Notes: generated by a model not told the origin, from the letters alone. Shown: positions 31,294 to 44,156, numbered from the stretch's first letter. The stretch: 64,000 nt of DNA from Scalesia atractyloides (GCA_947069175.1 CAMTDV010000030.1:95008411-95072410); one strand, 5' to 3'. Made by a program: numbers and translations.

Positions 31294-34200
31294 CCTCCAA
31301 CTCCCTGGCCCTTTACCAATACGGGCTACCCACAATGGGCCTGGTGGAACACTCCACCTTGTCCCTACCCAACCCAATATCCTTGGCCCATAAACTGGCC
31401 CAACAGTGCAGCTTCGGCCAGCAACAGCAGCCCACTGATCAGTCCTCTCAGGCCCAATTCACAGGTTACCAGCCTATGGCTCCCTCTGCTGGACCACCGC
31501 AGCCACCTGGCTACAATGCCTTGTGCCCCTCTGATCTTCAGGCAGCCTTCACCTCGATGCAACTTCAGCAACCTGACCCAACTCTTAATATGGACACCGG
31601 GGCAGAAAGACATGTCTCCTTTGACCAAGGTATGATTTTTATCCCATCATCTTCTCCTGTTTGTAGTAAATTACTGGTTGGCAATGGTGAATGTTTACCT
31701 ATCCTTGGATCTGGCACAGGTTTTAAAACCATAAACAACCGAACCTATATCCTACCCAATATCTTCTATAGCCCAAAAGTTATCAAAAATTTAATTTCTG
31801 TACGCCGTTTTACTCGCGATAATAATTTATCTATTGAATTTCACTCTTTTGGTTTTACTTTGAAGGACCTTCCAACGGGACAAATTCTTTCGCGCCACAA
31901 TAGCACATGAGACCTTTACCCGCTCACTGCTCCTCAACTTCCTCCACAAGCCTGCTTTCTTGCTTCCGCCTCTCACCCTTGGCATGATCGTCTTGGCCAT
32001 CCTGGTGTTCAAGTATTAGATATTCTTAGTCGTAATTTCAAATTTCAATGTAATAAGACAAAGTCTACTTTTTGTCATTCTTGTTAGTTATCTAATAGTA
32101 AACGATTGCTTTTTTACACTTCCAATTCTTTTACTTTTGCTCCATTTGATATTATTCACAGTGATTTGTGGACATCTCCTGTGCTTAGTAAAACTGGCTA
32201 TAAATATTGCATGGTACTCATTGATAACTTCTCACATTTCATATGGGTTTATCCCTTAAAATCGTTTAATTGCCACACAGTTTAATCGTCCCATTAAAAC
32301 CTTTCAATGTGACTTAGGGGGTGAATTTGATAACACTGCCTTCAAAACCTTTGCTCACCAACACGGACTCCTTTTCCGTTTTGCGTGTCCCCAAACCTCA
32401 TCTCAAAACGGCCGGGCGGAACGGATGATTCGGCGTCTGAATGATATCATTCGTTCTTTGCTCATTCATGCCTCACTTCCTCCTAACTTTTGGGTGGAAG
32501 CTCTTCATACCGCAGCCTATCTACACAACGTTCTCCCCACAAAACGCCTCAACTATTTCACTCCCATCTATGCCCTTTATTTACGCCATCCCACGTATGA
32601 TCATCTACGTGTTTTTGGATGTGCCTGTTACCCCAACACCTCTGCACTCAACCTCATAAGCTTCATAGCCGTTCTGTGAGGTGTATCTTTCTTGGTTACC
32701 CTCCAGACTTTCGCGGGTATCGTTGTTTTGATCCCACCACCGGTCGAGTCCATATCTCCCGACACGTCATCTTTGACGAACATATATTTCCTTACACGAT
32801 CCCTACCCCACCCACCTCATATCATTTTCTTGATGAACCCCTGCCACCTCTCTATCAGTTTCATAAGCCCAGCACCTCGTTGCCTAAACAGCCTCACCCG
32901 GCCACCTCTCTGAGTTTACTGCTTTACAGGAGAATGACACATGGGAATTGGTGCCTCGTCCTTCTGACAGGCCTATTATCATGTGCATGTGGCTCTTTCG
33001 ACACAAGTTTAAGTCAGACGGTTCGTTGGAACGTTATAAGGCTAGATTGGTTGTTAATGGTAAATCTCAGACAGTTGGGGTGGATTGTGATGAAACTTTT
33101 AGCCCGGTTGTTAAACCGGCCACTATCAGGACAGTGCTCTCTTTGGCTATCTCACGAGACTGGCCTATCCACCAATTGGACGTTAAGAATGCTTTTTTGC
33201 ATGGTACTCTAAATGAGGTTGTTTTCATGCATCAACCTACGGGTTTTGTTGACAAACGGCATCCAGAATTTGTGTGTCGCCTGAAGAAATCATTGTATGG
33301 TCTTAAACAAGCACCACGGGCATGGTACGCCCGTTTTGCTAATTATATCCTTTCTCATGGATTTCGTAGCAGTGCTTGTGATAATCCATTGTTTTTCTAT
33401 CATCATGGGTCAGCGACTGCTTATTTATTGTTGTATTTTGATGATATTGTTGTCACAGCCTCTACTACCACTTTGTTACAGGAGATCATCCATACTCTGT
33501 CTCGAGAATTTGCTATGACAGATTTGGGCCATTTGCATCATTTTTTGGGCATCAAAGTTACACGACAGCCCAATGGTTTATTTTTATCCCAAGAACAATA
33601 TGCTAAAGACATCATCTCTCGGGCGTCTATGTCTAATTGTAAGCCGTGCACTACTCCGGTTGACTTATCAGCTAAACTTAGTGCCACAGATGGTGCACCC
33701 TTTTCCGACCCGACTTTGTATCTCAGTTTAGCCGGTGCTTTACAGTACCTGACATTTACACGCCCAGATATCTCTTATGCGGTCCAACAGATATGTTTGT
33801 TTATGCATGATCCTCGTGACCCACATTTTGCATTCTTGAAGCGTATTATTCGTTATCTTCAGGGGACTCTGGCCTATGGATTGCGTATAATGAAGTCTGG
33901 TACAGATTCATTGATTGCTTATTCTGATGCTGACTGGGGTGGTTGCCCTGATTCGCGCAGGTCTACAAGTGGGTATTGCGTTTTTCTCGGTGATAATCTT
34001 ATCTCATGGTCTTCGAAACGACAACCCACCATCTCTCGTTCGAGTGCTGAAGCAGAATATCGGGGCGTTGCAAATGCTGTTGCTGAAGCTACATGGATTC
34101 GGAACTTGTTACTTGAGTTGCGTACACCGTTGCAGAAGGCCACTATCGTTTACTGTGATAATGTTTCAGCTGTGTATCTCTCTGACAACCCGGTCCAACA

Positions 34201-34342
34201 TCAGCGAACTAAGCACATTGAGATTGACATCCATTTTGTTCGTGAAAAGGTTCGAGTTGGACATATTAGAGTTTTGCACGTTCCTTCATCTCTACAGTAT
34301 GCAGACATTTTTACCAAAGGCGTCTCCAAGCAGTTATTCTAG
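31266..34342 (+). pseudogene. Copia Pol (protease, integrase, RT, RNase H), broken
   Basis: The protease motif DTGA is at 31593-31604 (DTGAERHVS where DSGATxHM is usual). The integrase zinc region HDRLGHPG...CHSC spans about 31983-32084; stops interrupt it at 31908-31910 (TGA) and 32085-32087 (TAG). About 20 residues of the integrase core are missing near 32265-32285. GKACYP-type post-integrase and FLGYPPDFRGYRCFDP segments follow in other frames (32425-32810). From 32948 a 464-codon frame holds the RT (QLDVKNAFLHG, SLYGLKQAPRAW, catalytic YFDD where YVDD is usual) and RNase H (DADWGG, SSAEAEYRG, HIEIDIHFVRE, ADIFTKG). The RT/RNase H portion is uninterrupted. Confidence 0.9.
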
Positions 34343-34394
34343 TCTTTTCGTACCAGTTTGAACGTCTGTCCTACGCCCATTCAAACTGCGAGGG

Positions 34395-34569
34395 TGTCTT
34401 AGCCGATAATTATGAAGATAATTATGTGTATTATTATTAGATAAATATTGTATAGACTTGTGTTTATCTTTTCCTAAAATACAGCTAGGGTTGTTATGTA
34501 TCTGCTCTATATATGGAGCCTTTGTTGATCAATAACATTCATTCACAATTCATACCATAAACACTTTTA
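34395..34569 (+). repeat. Copia 3' LTR (175 bp)
   Basis: Direct repeat of 30219-30393 with four substitutions, preceded by the purine tract TGCGAGGG. Confidence 0.9.
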
Positions 34570-34574
34570 GTATG

Positions 34575-35209
34575 TTGTTATAGACTTTGTCTTTATCAAT
34601 AGACTACAATCCGTCATCCTGTTCTTAAAATCTCACGGATTCAAGATCACAGATATCCTGAAATGGGTAACCAAATCGCCCCAGATCCTCTTTTCAGACG
34701 TTAAAAAAACCTGAAAACCAAAAATTCAAAGTTTTCAAGATTTAGGGCTCACCGGTTCAGATTTAGGTAAGTTGATTTCCAAAAAACCGGTTTATTTATC
34801 GAATAGATTTGAAGAAAGAGTTTGGATGTTGTAAAAGATTGATGCTTGATGATCATAACAATAACAATGAGAATTTGATTAGAACTTTGAGAAGGTGTAA
34901 TTGGGTTGATATAAAGCAACCTGTGACTAGAATATATATATAATAGTTGTACATATTACCCTTGTCGCTAGTTTAATACTATTGTATAATTCATGTAACT
35001 TAAGGTGCTACTATCTATTGCTCAACAAGTAACAAGTAACTATATGTGTATCAGTGTGTGTATATATATGTTTTGTAGGTCAGTATGGCCATTGGCCAAG
35101 TTATATTCTTAGTAATTATTGTATATAGAGTGGCTATTTTCATTTTCATATTATAAATAAACAACACTTTTGTGCTTTATTGAGTTGTATCGCTAGCATG
35201 AGGAGTTTT
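34575..35209. other. Intergenic DNA, nothing recognised
   Basis: AT-rich sequence with TATATATA simple runs near 34935 and 35060. No gene or element boundary identified. Confidence 0.35.
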
Positions 35210-35773
35210 TCAAAAATCTTTTTGATCACTTTTAATTTAAAGGTTAAAACCTTTTTTATTCCAACTCTTTTGATTTTTATACTTTAATCCAAAACTTTCT
35301 ATATTTTACAGTTTAACCCTGTTACTTTTTTCAACTTTGATGCCCTATACTTTTTATCTTTTTGAAAGTTTTTTGTTTTACGTTTCGTTCTATATTTTGC
35401 AAGTTAACACGCCGCAACGTACGTGTGGGGTTCAACGTTTTTTGTCTATTTTTCCCCATTTGACAGGCCTGCCGTAACACGTCAATTTTTCCCTGTTTGG
35501 CAAGTTTGTCACGACGCGAGGGTCTTAGACCAACTTAGTTATTTTTTTCTATATTTTACGTTTCGGTCTAATTTCTTTGCATTAACACGCTGCAAGGGGT
35601 GTACGTGGTTCAAAGATTTTACTTTGCTTTCGTTTGGTGTTATTTTTTTCTTTTAATTTATTTTGTTTTTATGAGTTTTTCCGGTGTTGGTGGTCACCGA
35701 CAGCGGTGTAATATTGGTGTTAATTGGCACGGTTTTACGCCCCCGTCGCAACGAGGGGATGGCTTAATACTAG
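35210..35773 (+). mobile_element. Helitron-like 3' end
   Basis: The sequence ends in a GC-rich short stem (CGCCCCCGTCGCAACGAGGGG, about 35741-35760) about ten bases before CTAG (35770-35773), which is followed by T. A hairpin then CTRR with a T on the 3' side is the Helitron terminal signature. The upstream sequence repeats words such as AACACGCCGCAACG, common in such elements. A 5' TC end was not located, so the left boundary is a guess. The open frames in this stretch are not recognisable proteins. Confidence 0.45.
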
Positions 35774-36854
35774 TTAAACAAAAATCACAATAAAATAGAA
35801 GTAAAATAAAATAAACAATAAAATAGTTTTCCAAAAAGATTGAATTTTAATTTCATGAATTGGGAGATCTATCCGTCATAATCATATACACTCACATTTT
35901 AACGTCACACACATAGTCACATGATGTATGTCTGGTTCTTACCAAACATTATCTATAACAAATGATATGACAACAACCTAAATGTGCTATTATAAAGACT
36001 GTATTTTTAATTTACTGTAAAATTATTATCGTCCTTTGCAAAGAATATATTTATAAAGACTATATATTTTTAATTTACTGTAAAATTATTATCGTCCGTT
36101 GCAAAGAATATATATTTTTAGTTTACTGTAATAATTTTTATCGTCCTTTGGAGATACAGTTTAATTAGTTTTTTCTTTGTGATTATTTTATAATACGTTT
36201 ATAAATAATCCATTAATAATACACACTACGTAAGAGTTGTCAACATTTTATATAGTATCAGAGCCATAAAGTTGTGGTTTTTTAATCCCCTCATTCGTGT
36301 CTTCTATCGCATTAAACCCTAAACAATAATATATTTATAACTAAGGATTATTTATAGAATATGACATTCTTCTTTTTAGTCACTCAACGTTTTTCAAATT
36401 TCAATTTTATGCGATGTGTTTGTTATCAACTTTTAAAAATGATTATTTAAGCCCCTAAGCTACTACTCTCTACTACTTACCCATAAACTTTCAAATATTG
36501 CAATTTTTCACTTTGCAAAACACTCATGTTTACTACTCGGTATGTTTTCTTTTGTCCTTTTGTGTTTTATTCTTTTTTAAAATCTCTAATTAATTTTTTT
36601 TTATTATGCATGTCAGTTTTCCTTTTATAAGCTTTTTATGCCTCTTTTTGCACATCTCTTACGTATGAGTCATGTCACATATAATATGATATGATTGTAC
36701 AGTATAAATTCTATCTAGTTTACGTTTTGATTCAACCACAATGTTTATGTATAATACGTTGAAACGTGAATTTTTGTATGTTTATTACATCACATAATGC
36801 TTGGACTAATATATACGATGTTTGCAAAGTGAATGAAATGCAGAGAGCCCTTTG
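35774..36854. other. AT-rich DNA with a three-copy tandem repeat
   Basis: At about 35995-36150 a unit of roughly 60 bases (TTTTTAATTTACTGTAAAAT, then TATCGTCCTTTGC) occurs three times with decay in the last copy. Elsewhere nothing is recognised. Confidence 0.5.
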
Positions 36855-36859
36855 CAGTA

Positions 36860-37056
36860 GACATAATAAGGCAGAGTGCCTTGCCTATTGAAATGGGGTA
36901 AGAGCACTTTATCATATCTCAATCAAAATGAAAAACAAGTATATAATACAATGGTCAGCTCCTCTACATATACACAAATGAGAGGAGCCTAAAACAGACT
37001 ATAACAAACAAAATATAACAAACTCAGTAGCTATAACTAACTCAGACTCCACTAAT
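36860..37056 (-). repeat. Probable 3' LTR of the antisense Copia relic
   Basis: On the minus strand a purine tract (CTTGAGGGGCC, about 37057-37067) is followed by TATTAGTGGAGTCTGAG, then a TATA-like GTGTATATGTAGAGG and AT-rich DNA to about 36860. This matches the expected order after Copia RNase H. The matching 5' LTR was not found on the other side, so the far boundary is uncertain. Confidence 0.5.
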
Positions 37057-37064
37057 ATGGCCCC

Positions 37065-40000
37065 TCAAGCTGAACGGGGTGCAACAACGTGAAGCTTGGA
37101 CCGAAGAGTGTCAAAACGAGAAGACAACAACCCTTTGGTCAAAAGATCAACAATCTGAACAGCTGTGGAAACATAACGAACACATATAGTATATGCTAAC
37201 ACTATATCACAGATAAAATGCAAGTTAATCTCTAAGTGTTTCGTGCGCTGATGAAACACAAGGTTGACTGCAAGATACGTAGCTGCAATATTGTCACACC
37301 AAAGATATGGTGAACAAGTCATCATAATATGTAACTCATGCAATATAGATGTAATCCATCGTAACTCAGCAGCTGTATGAGCAAGAGCACGATACTCAGC
37401 CTCAGTGCTTGACCTAGCAACCGTATGTTGTTTCTTGGAACTCCAACTGATGAGGTTGGGCCCAAGAAAAACACAATAACCTGTGGTGGAAGGTCGATTA
37501 TTAGGGAAACCAGCCCAGTCAACATCACTATAAGAATGTAAATCAACACAAGTAGATCGATGTATACATAACCCATGAGAAATGGTACCCTTAAGATACC
37601 ACAAAATCCGCTTGACAGCGATCCAATCAGTAGGTGTCTGAAGGAAGTGTGACACCTTATTGACCACATAAGCAATCTTTGGTCATGTGAAAACAAGATA
37701 CTATAATGCACCAACTGTGCTCCGATACATAGTAGGGTCAGAGAAAAGATCACCAGTATGTTGAGAAGGTGTCTACCGGAAGAGACATGAGTAGATAATG
37801 GTCGACAATCAGCAAGACCAGTGCATTGTAGTAAATCAAGTAAGTAGCGATGCTAAGATAAGTGTAAACATCATCAGAAAGTGTGGTCTGAATACCCAGA
37901 AAATATGACAACTGTCCCAAATCCTTGAGCGCAAACTGAGAATGTAAGCTCCCAATCAAGCTAGTAACAAGATCAGAAGAGCTCCCAATGATAATGATGT
38001 CATCAACATAGATCAATACATAACAGAGGCAAAGCGGTTGATAGCTTTGAAAACCAAGCTCTAGGAGCCTACTTTAGGCCATAATGAGCCTTCTTCAGAC
38101 TACAAGCATAATGTTGTCTAGATTAGTCAACAAAGCTTGGGGCTGGGTCATATACACGGTCTCAAAATGATTCCCATGTAAGAACGCATTGTTGAGATCA
38201 ACCTGGCGAATATACCATCCTCAAGGGAAACCGACTGAAACAACTAAATGAATATTAGTAGGGTGGACCACAGGACTAAAAGTCTTAGTGTAGTCAATCC
38301 TCTCGGTCTGATGAAAGCCCTTGGCAACAAGCCGAGCTTTATAACGACTCACTGATCCATCAGGATTATGTTTAATCATGTACACTCACTTACACCCAAC
38401 AATGTTGGTATCAGTGGGAGCCTAAACCAGACGCTAGGTCTGGTTGGCATGAAGAGCATCAATCTCAGCACGCATCACATCCCACCAAACAAATTACTAC
38501 TAAACCTGTCGAAATGTAGAAGGCTTAGTGGTGGGAGTAGTAGAGACATGAAAACGAACATGATCAGGAAACTAACGCGACTGCCGTGTGTGATCACGAG
38601 ATCATGTAACCATCGGGTGAGTCAGAATAGAAGGAGGAGGAAGAGAAGGAGGAGGAAAAGGAAACGGAGGTGAAGGAATAACATGAGAAGATGAGGAGTG
38701 AATAATAAGAGGAGATGAAGATGAAGGAAAAAAAACAAAATTCGGAAGCGTAGAAAGAGAAATCAAGAAAGGAATAGAATCTGAAGAAGCTGGGGGAGTA
38801 GTAGAACTCCCTAGAATGTTAAAAATTGGACTCATGGAATTGAACATGTCGAGAAGTATACGTACGAGACATATGAGGATCATAACAGAGATAACTGAGA
38901 TGAGATGGAGCATAGCCAACAAAAATACAAGAAGTAGACTTAGGTGAAAGTTTATCCGCTCGAGTATCACCTAGAAACGGATAGCACAAACACCCAAAGG
39001 TACAAAAAAGAGAGTAACCGAGACGAGATCCAAATAGAACCTCGTAAGGAGATGAGTGATGAATAACCGGTGAGGGTAACTAGTTAATAAGGAAGGCAGT
39101 AGTAGCATATGCATCATACTAGAATTTCTTTGGTAACCAAGCATGAAGCAATAATGCTCGAGCTACCTCAGAAAGATGACGTTTTTTTCCGCTCGGCAAC
39201 CCCATTCTGCTGGGGAATATAGGACATGAAATGCGATAAGCTATGCCAGAATCCAAAAGAAAACGAGCCATAAAACCACGAATGAGCTCAGGAGCACCAT
39301 CACACAAAAGTTATATTTAGATGGACAGGAGAAGAGGTTCTCAACTAGCGGTTTGAAATGCCGAAAGCAATCAACCTCTTGAGAACGATAAGTCAAAGGA
39401 TACATCCATGTAAATCAACTAAAATCATCAATGAAGGTAATGAAATATCGGTATCCATCTCTGGACATAACAGGTGAGGCACCCCAAATGTTACAATGTA
39501 TAACATGTAAAGGTAAAGTAGAATGTGATACAACTAATGTAAAAGGTAATCTAGTCGATTTCAAAACACTACAAGCAGTACAATATGTGTGTTGGGTTTT
39601 GTGTGTCAGATGTAAAAACGAACATCTAGACAAAACGTCATCAGACGGATGACCCAACCGAGAATGCCAAGTCTCACGAGAAAGGAAGTGAAAGCCGCAA
39701 GTGAATATAAATGATGCTGACTGCCACGTGTGTGGTAGAGTAGCTGTCCAATAAGAGTCTGAATCGACAGGCCAAGATGGGAGAATACAACAACTATAGG
39801 ATGATCAATCACTAACAGTGTGATCGATAAAAAGGGTTCTTGGCTAAGCCAACAACCATAAGTACAATTCTAAGATTAAGACTACGATCAGATAAATGAA
39901 GTAAAGCGGTACCTGTATGTGAAATAGTGAGAGACATACCATTTCTGACAACGACTTTCTCAAAACTAGTATATGGAACTGAGTAAAAAACAAGAGAAGA

Positions 40001-40290
40001 GTCGGCAGTCATGTGAGTAGTGGCACCGGAATTAGGAATCCATGAGTCCAGATGCTCGCAAATATAAAAAAAACCAGCATATAATCCAAAATATGGAGAC
40101 GACTGCTCACTAGCCCAAGTTGCAAAATGTTGATGGCCAAATCGAATCGATGTAGTTGCGGTCCCAAATCCAGAAATACATGAAATTTGAGCATGCCCAG
40201 ATCTATTTGAAGTGGGTAATGAAGAATAACACCCAAAAGACTTGTAAAAAAAATGTTGGGCTAGGGCCCAAAATAGACTCACCTTGTGTC
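37065..40290 (-). pseudogene. Old Copia retrotransposon, antisense, decayed, gag lost
   Basis: Reading right to left: a protease region (SWIPNSGATTHMTADSS, about 40040-40000, with Asn where the catalytic Asp is expected); integrase zinc and core pieces (MGHPSDDVLSRC, CTACSVLKSTRLPF and a GYRYFITFIDDFS segment, 39657-39415); later integrase near 39300-39120; RT with MIYVDDIIIIGSS (38016-37975) and FALKDLGQLSYFLGIQ; and RNase H from 37667 to 37065 (SDVDWAGFPNNRPSTTGYC, SSTEAEYRAL, KHLEINLHF, DLLTKGL). Frames change several times. The RNase H part alone gives a 200-codon open frame. No gag and no 5' LTR are visible near 40.3 kb. Far more decayed than the Copia at 30.2-34.6 kb. Confidence 0.85.
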
Positions 40291-40299
40291 TGATGTTTA

Positions 40300-41160
40300 T
40301 TTATACTAGTAGCAAAATACTAGTATAAATTATCGAATAACATTGAAAATATGATTTATCTAATATCATTGAAGCATAATTTTGTTCTGTTAAGTAATGA
40401 AAGTATCTAGACAGGATACATTGAGACCTAGCGCACATGATTATAATCAAGAATTAATGATTTGGGGTTACGTGGTAGGTGAGTTATGAGGTGGCAGAGA
40501 ATGAGGGTTCGACATAGGAAAGGAAGAATACTAGAACGGTGGGACCACATGGGTTTAGTCATCATAGTATTGAATCTCGGAAGCGGTTTTGGTTTCATAC
40601 TAATTTGACCAATGTTTTTAGAATTGGCCCGGACGTTGAACTAGTCTCCTTACCGGTCAACAGGTCGGACAGTTCGAACCAGTCGGGTCGGATATAAGAA
40701 CCGGGTTATTATGTAAATATAATAAAAATAAATAGCATAAAATTATAAATTTTTAAACAAAATCCGGTCCAACCCTTAACAAATCCGGTCCGGTCACCTG
40801 GTTTTTCCAGTCCGACCGTCGGTTCCTGGTCCAACCAACCAGATCTATTCAAATCTAGTCCGATAGGGTGAATCGCACCAATCAGACCTCGGGTTCCTAG
40901 TCTAACCATCCGGATCTATTCAAATCCAGTCCAATAGGGTGACCCATACCAGTCATACTTTCGGTTTCCGATCCGACCAACTGGTCCGGCCTGATTTTCA
41001 AAACAATGACTTTGACTATTATTGTTGTGGCTCACATGGCGTTACCTTGGTTGTAATCAGATATATCATTAATATATATGACTTGAGCTAATGGTGCTTA
41101 AATTATGAAGCGCACCATTCACGTCGCAAAACGCCCATGATCAACCCCCCCCCCCCCCCC
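40300..41160. repeat. Degenerate GC-richer repeat and C16 homopolymer
   Basis: At about 40620-41000 short words based on GGTCCGGTC, GGTTCC and CCAACC recur. A block of about 70 bases (CCAGATCTATTCAAATCTAG type) appears twice, near 40850 and 40910. A run of 16 C lies at 41145-41160. No coding capacity recognised; the 66-residue minus-strand frame is composed of the repeat. Confidence 0.45.
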
Positions 41161-41628
41161 ACTTGTGATTGAAGCAATTTTCATCGAAAGTGTGATTTAT
41201 TTTCACGAGTGAATAGTGAGCAAACTTATGCCAACGTTTTTTTAAGCAACAAATTTCTTTTAATCCCAAACTCAGGTGTTGTACAGGCAAACCCATGCCA
41301 ACTAGCCTTCACTGTCTCTTTCTTACTATTGGTTTACTTCTAATAAAAATAATAGTTATGTAATGATTGAAGGGGCTTGAACCATTACACACTTTTTTAG
41401 TTAAGAATGACCATATTGGTGTGCCATCTACGTAAAGGAAAACGCCCTGAAAGAACTTGAACCACTACACATAATCTAAAAGGGTATGTTCAATGACCGG
41501 TCAGCGGTCCTAAGATATTAGTAAAACCCTATACTTATTTATTAATTTAAATGCGACATTATTGTATTGGATAGTCACAAAATATGGAAAAGATTATTGC
41601 TGCAAAAGATCATTTTCCATCTTATATT
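41161..41628. other. Intergenic DNA, nothing recognised
   Basis: No gene, tandem repeat or element end could be supported here. Confidence 0.35.
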
Positions 41629-42029
41629 GGATTTAAATAATCCAAACTTTCACCCGTTGGCCGATAACACTCCCAACTTTCGATTTGTATACCAGCACTC
41701 TCAACTTTCAACTTATTGGCCGATAACACTCCCTAACTAATTGAACCCTAACCCAGTTAGTTTTGCTGATGTGGCATCTGATGTGGCCCCTTTTGCTGAC
41801 GTGGCAGATGATGTGGCAGCTCACATGGCATTTTTGCTGACGTGGCAGCTGATGTGGCGGCTGACATAGCATTTTTGATGATGTGGCAGCTGACATCAGC
41901 TAACTGGGTTAGGGTTCAGTCAGTTAGGGAGTGTTGTCGGCCAATAAGTTGAAAGTTGGGAGTGCTGGTGTACAAATCGAAAGTTGAGAGTGTTATTGAC
42001 CAATGGATGAAAGTTGGAGTTATTTAAAT
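41629..42029. mobile_element. Fold-back MITE with internal TGACGTGGCAG repeats
   Basis: Ends GGATTTAAATAA...TTATTTAAATCC. Inverted arms of about 120 bases include CAACTTTCGATTTGTA / TACAAATCGAAAGTTG and CCCTAACCCAGTTAG / CTAACTGGGTTAGGG. The centre carries tandem GATGTGGCA/GACGTGGCAG words; TGACGTGGCAG lies exactly at 41797-41807 and 41838-41848. No target duplication was found outside the arms. Confidence 0.7.
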
Positions 42030-44156
42030 CCATTATCTCTTACTTTTTTTATCAGACCAATCTTCAAAACATATTCTTATAGGCTTATAAGAATTTAAAA
42101 TTGTTACAAATACATTTACACATTTTATAGTTATTTAAGATGAATATATATATATGTGTGTGTATGTATATATATGTTTCCTTTTTTTAACACCTTAATT
42201 ATTTCATCTTTACACTTGCAAGCACTTGAGCCTATAACCTTATATTAGTAAAAAAGACACCATACCACTAGACCAACAGGTCAATATATATATATATTTC
42301 CATTTAGCTTTGATTGTTAATCTACACCTGAAAATTTTACTCAACTAGGTTCTATGTCTATTGAAGGCTATTACACTCAAATTATTATTTTATAACCATT
42401 CAAAATCACTAACAAGCCACGCTTAATTTAACTTTTAACTGTGATCTTATGTAGCATTTTTCCTTAACAAATACAATAATCAATCTGGTTGAGTGAAATA
42501 ATAAATGTTTTATTTGGTTGGGTATGTAAATTCATTGAACAATGAATACACCTATAATAAATTGATTCTCGTATGATCCCTGCACATCGTGCCCTTCATA
42601 TGATTAGGTTGTACATTAAATGAATGAAATGAGAGATTAGATGTAAATATAAATGAGATAGATGGAAGGTGAAAGTAAGCAGCAAACCGGGGACAGTTTC
42701 ATCTTCACAGCTGAAAGAGTGTATTTCTAGAAATTAAGTCATGTGTAACATCTACAATGCACCGCATTTTATAAGCTAGGTAAAGTGTATGTGTATCCAA
42801 ATAAGTAATTAAGATTGCATTAAATGGTATGATATATTGGCTATAATATAGAAATAGGCCATTGTTACAAAGTTGATGACCCGGCCTTAATATTCTATAT
42901 ATTAACATTTCCAATTGTGAACAGTGTTACTTTAATATAACAACATTTAGTGGTTCTATATAATAACATTTAGTGGTTTGATTTTAGTTTGTTGACATAC
43001 AATATCGTTGTTTTTTTCTTTAAATAACTCACATTTATAACCCTAAACTTTAATAAAGTCATTATACGACCCTTGAACTTTAATAATTCTTTTTTATAAA
43101 CGATTTATGTTTATATCCCTAAACTTTAAAAAGATTTATCATTAAAAAGTTTCTCTTCCTATGAGCGGTTTACATTTCGAACCCCAAACTTTAATAGAGT
43201 TATGATACTGAACTTAAAGTTTAATAAAGTTCTTTTTTAACAAATATTGGTTCTTTTATCTTTTGTATAAGTTTAATTCTTTTATTATTTGACTTATTAT
43301 TTATTTAACTTATTATAATTAAAGATAACTTTTAACTCTAGAAATGTTATTTAGTTGTGTTACTTGCTTATTTTTACCCATCATTTAGATTGCATAGTCT
43401 AAATTAACCCTTCAATATACGAGGTAACAAATTTAATTATTGTTTTAGTTACTTGATTATAGTTAAGGCTAATGTTTAACTCTATAGATGTTTGCTTAAC
43501 ATTGATGATTGCTTATTTTTACGGCCGTATAGGTTAAAGCTTGCTTGGGTATATATGTTTTCGACCCCCGGTTCTATAGAAATTTTTTAGGTAAATACGT
43601 TTTCGAACCCCCACCCCCCGCGGCCCCTCTTAAGTTGCGCCCCTGGGTTCAGTTCATTACAGCAGTGGTACTCGATATAGCTTACAATAAGAAAAAAAAA
43701 TTTGAATACAACCCTATTTCTAATAAACTGTATATCGGAATGTTGTGAAATAAAATTTAAACACAATTGCGCATTTAGTTTTTTTTTTAATAACACGAAT
43801 TTAGTTTATATTAATAATGAACTTAAGTTGTTACAGAAAAACACAGTATTAGAAAATTAAATGAGTTGTAACTTGTAAGTGATATAACTTTATACTATAA
43901 TTGGTGAAAATGAAACTTAAAAAAGAACATCACATGGTTTGATTTGCATGGCTACTATTCATTAAAACCATTTTATAGTATATTAATTATGCACCACAAG
44001 AAAAGCCAATGTCATAGACATGCTGATAGGCAAACAAGAATGAATCTGAAGTACTAAATGTGTGAAAGAAACTTAGGACATTACAAAACACAGTACTATT
44101 ATTATACATGACTTACCTATTTAAAACCGTAGAGAAAATTTTGTATGTAGCAGGCC
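42030..44156. other. AT-rich intergenic DNA with a SINE-like relic and eroded repeats
   Basis: A minus-strand tRNA-like relic lies at about 42180-42287 (box A TGGTCTAGTGG at about 42267-42277, weak box B GGCTCAAGTGC near 42222-42232, T-run tail at about 42183). At about 43020-43240 the word CCCTAAACTTTAAT recurs four or five times with decay. No gene recognised. Confidence 0.45.

Larger units (their letters stand above)
30219..34569 (+). mobile_element. Young Copia retrotransposon with short LTRs, coding region broken
   Basis: Identical-length LTRs of 175 bases (30219-30393 and 34395-34569) differ at only 4 positions (about 2.3%). A primer-binding site follows the 5' LTR directly, and a purine tract (TGCGAGGG, 34387-34394) precedes the 3' LTR. 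The word GTATG occurs at both outer edges (30216-30220 and 34570-34574), probably the 5-base target duplication with a slightly shifted boundary. Gag, protease, integrase, reverse transcriptase and RNase H follow in the order protease-integrase-RT-RNase H, which defines Copia. In-frame stops, frameshifts and a deletion in integrase mean this copy cannot move on its own. Confidence 0.93.

Noticed and set aside
38368..38973. Arg/Lys-rich plus-strand ORF and Ser/Pro-rich minus-strand ORF
   Set aside because: Both fall in the purine-rich linker between integrase and RT of the antisense Copia relic; the minus reading is part of that decayed polyprotein.
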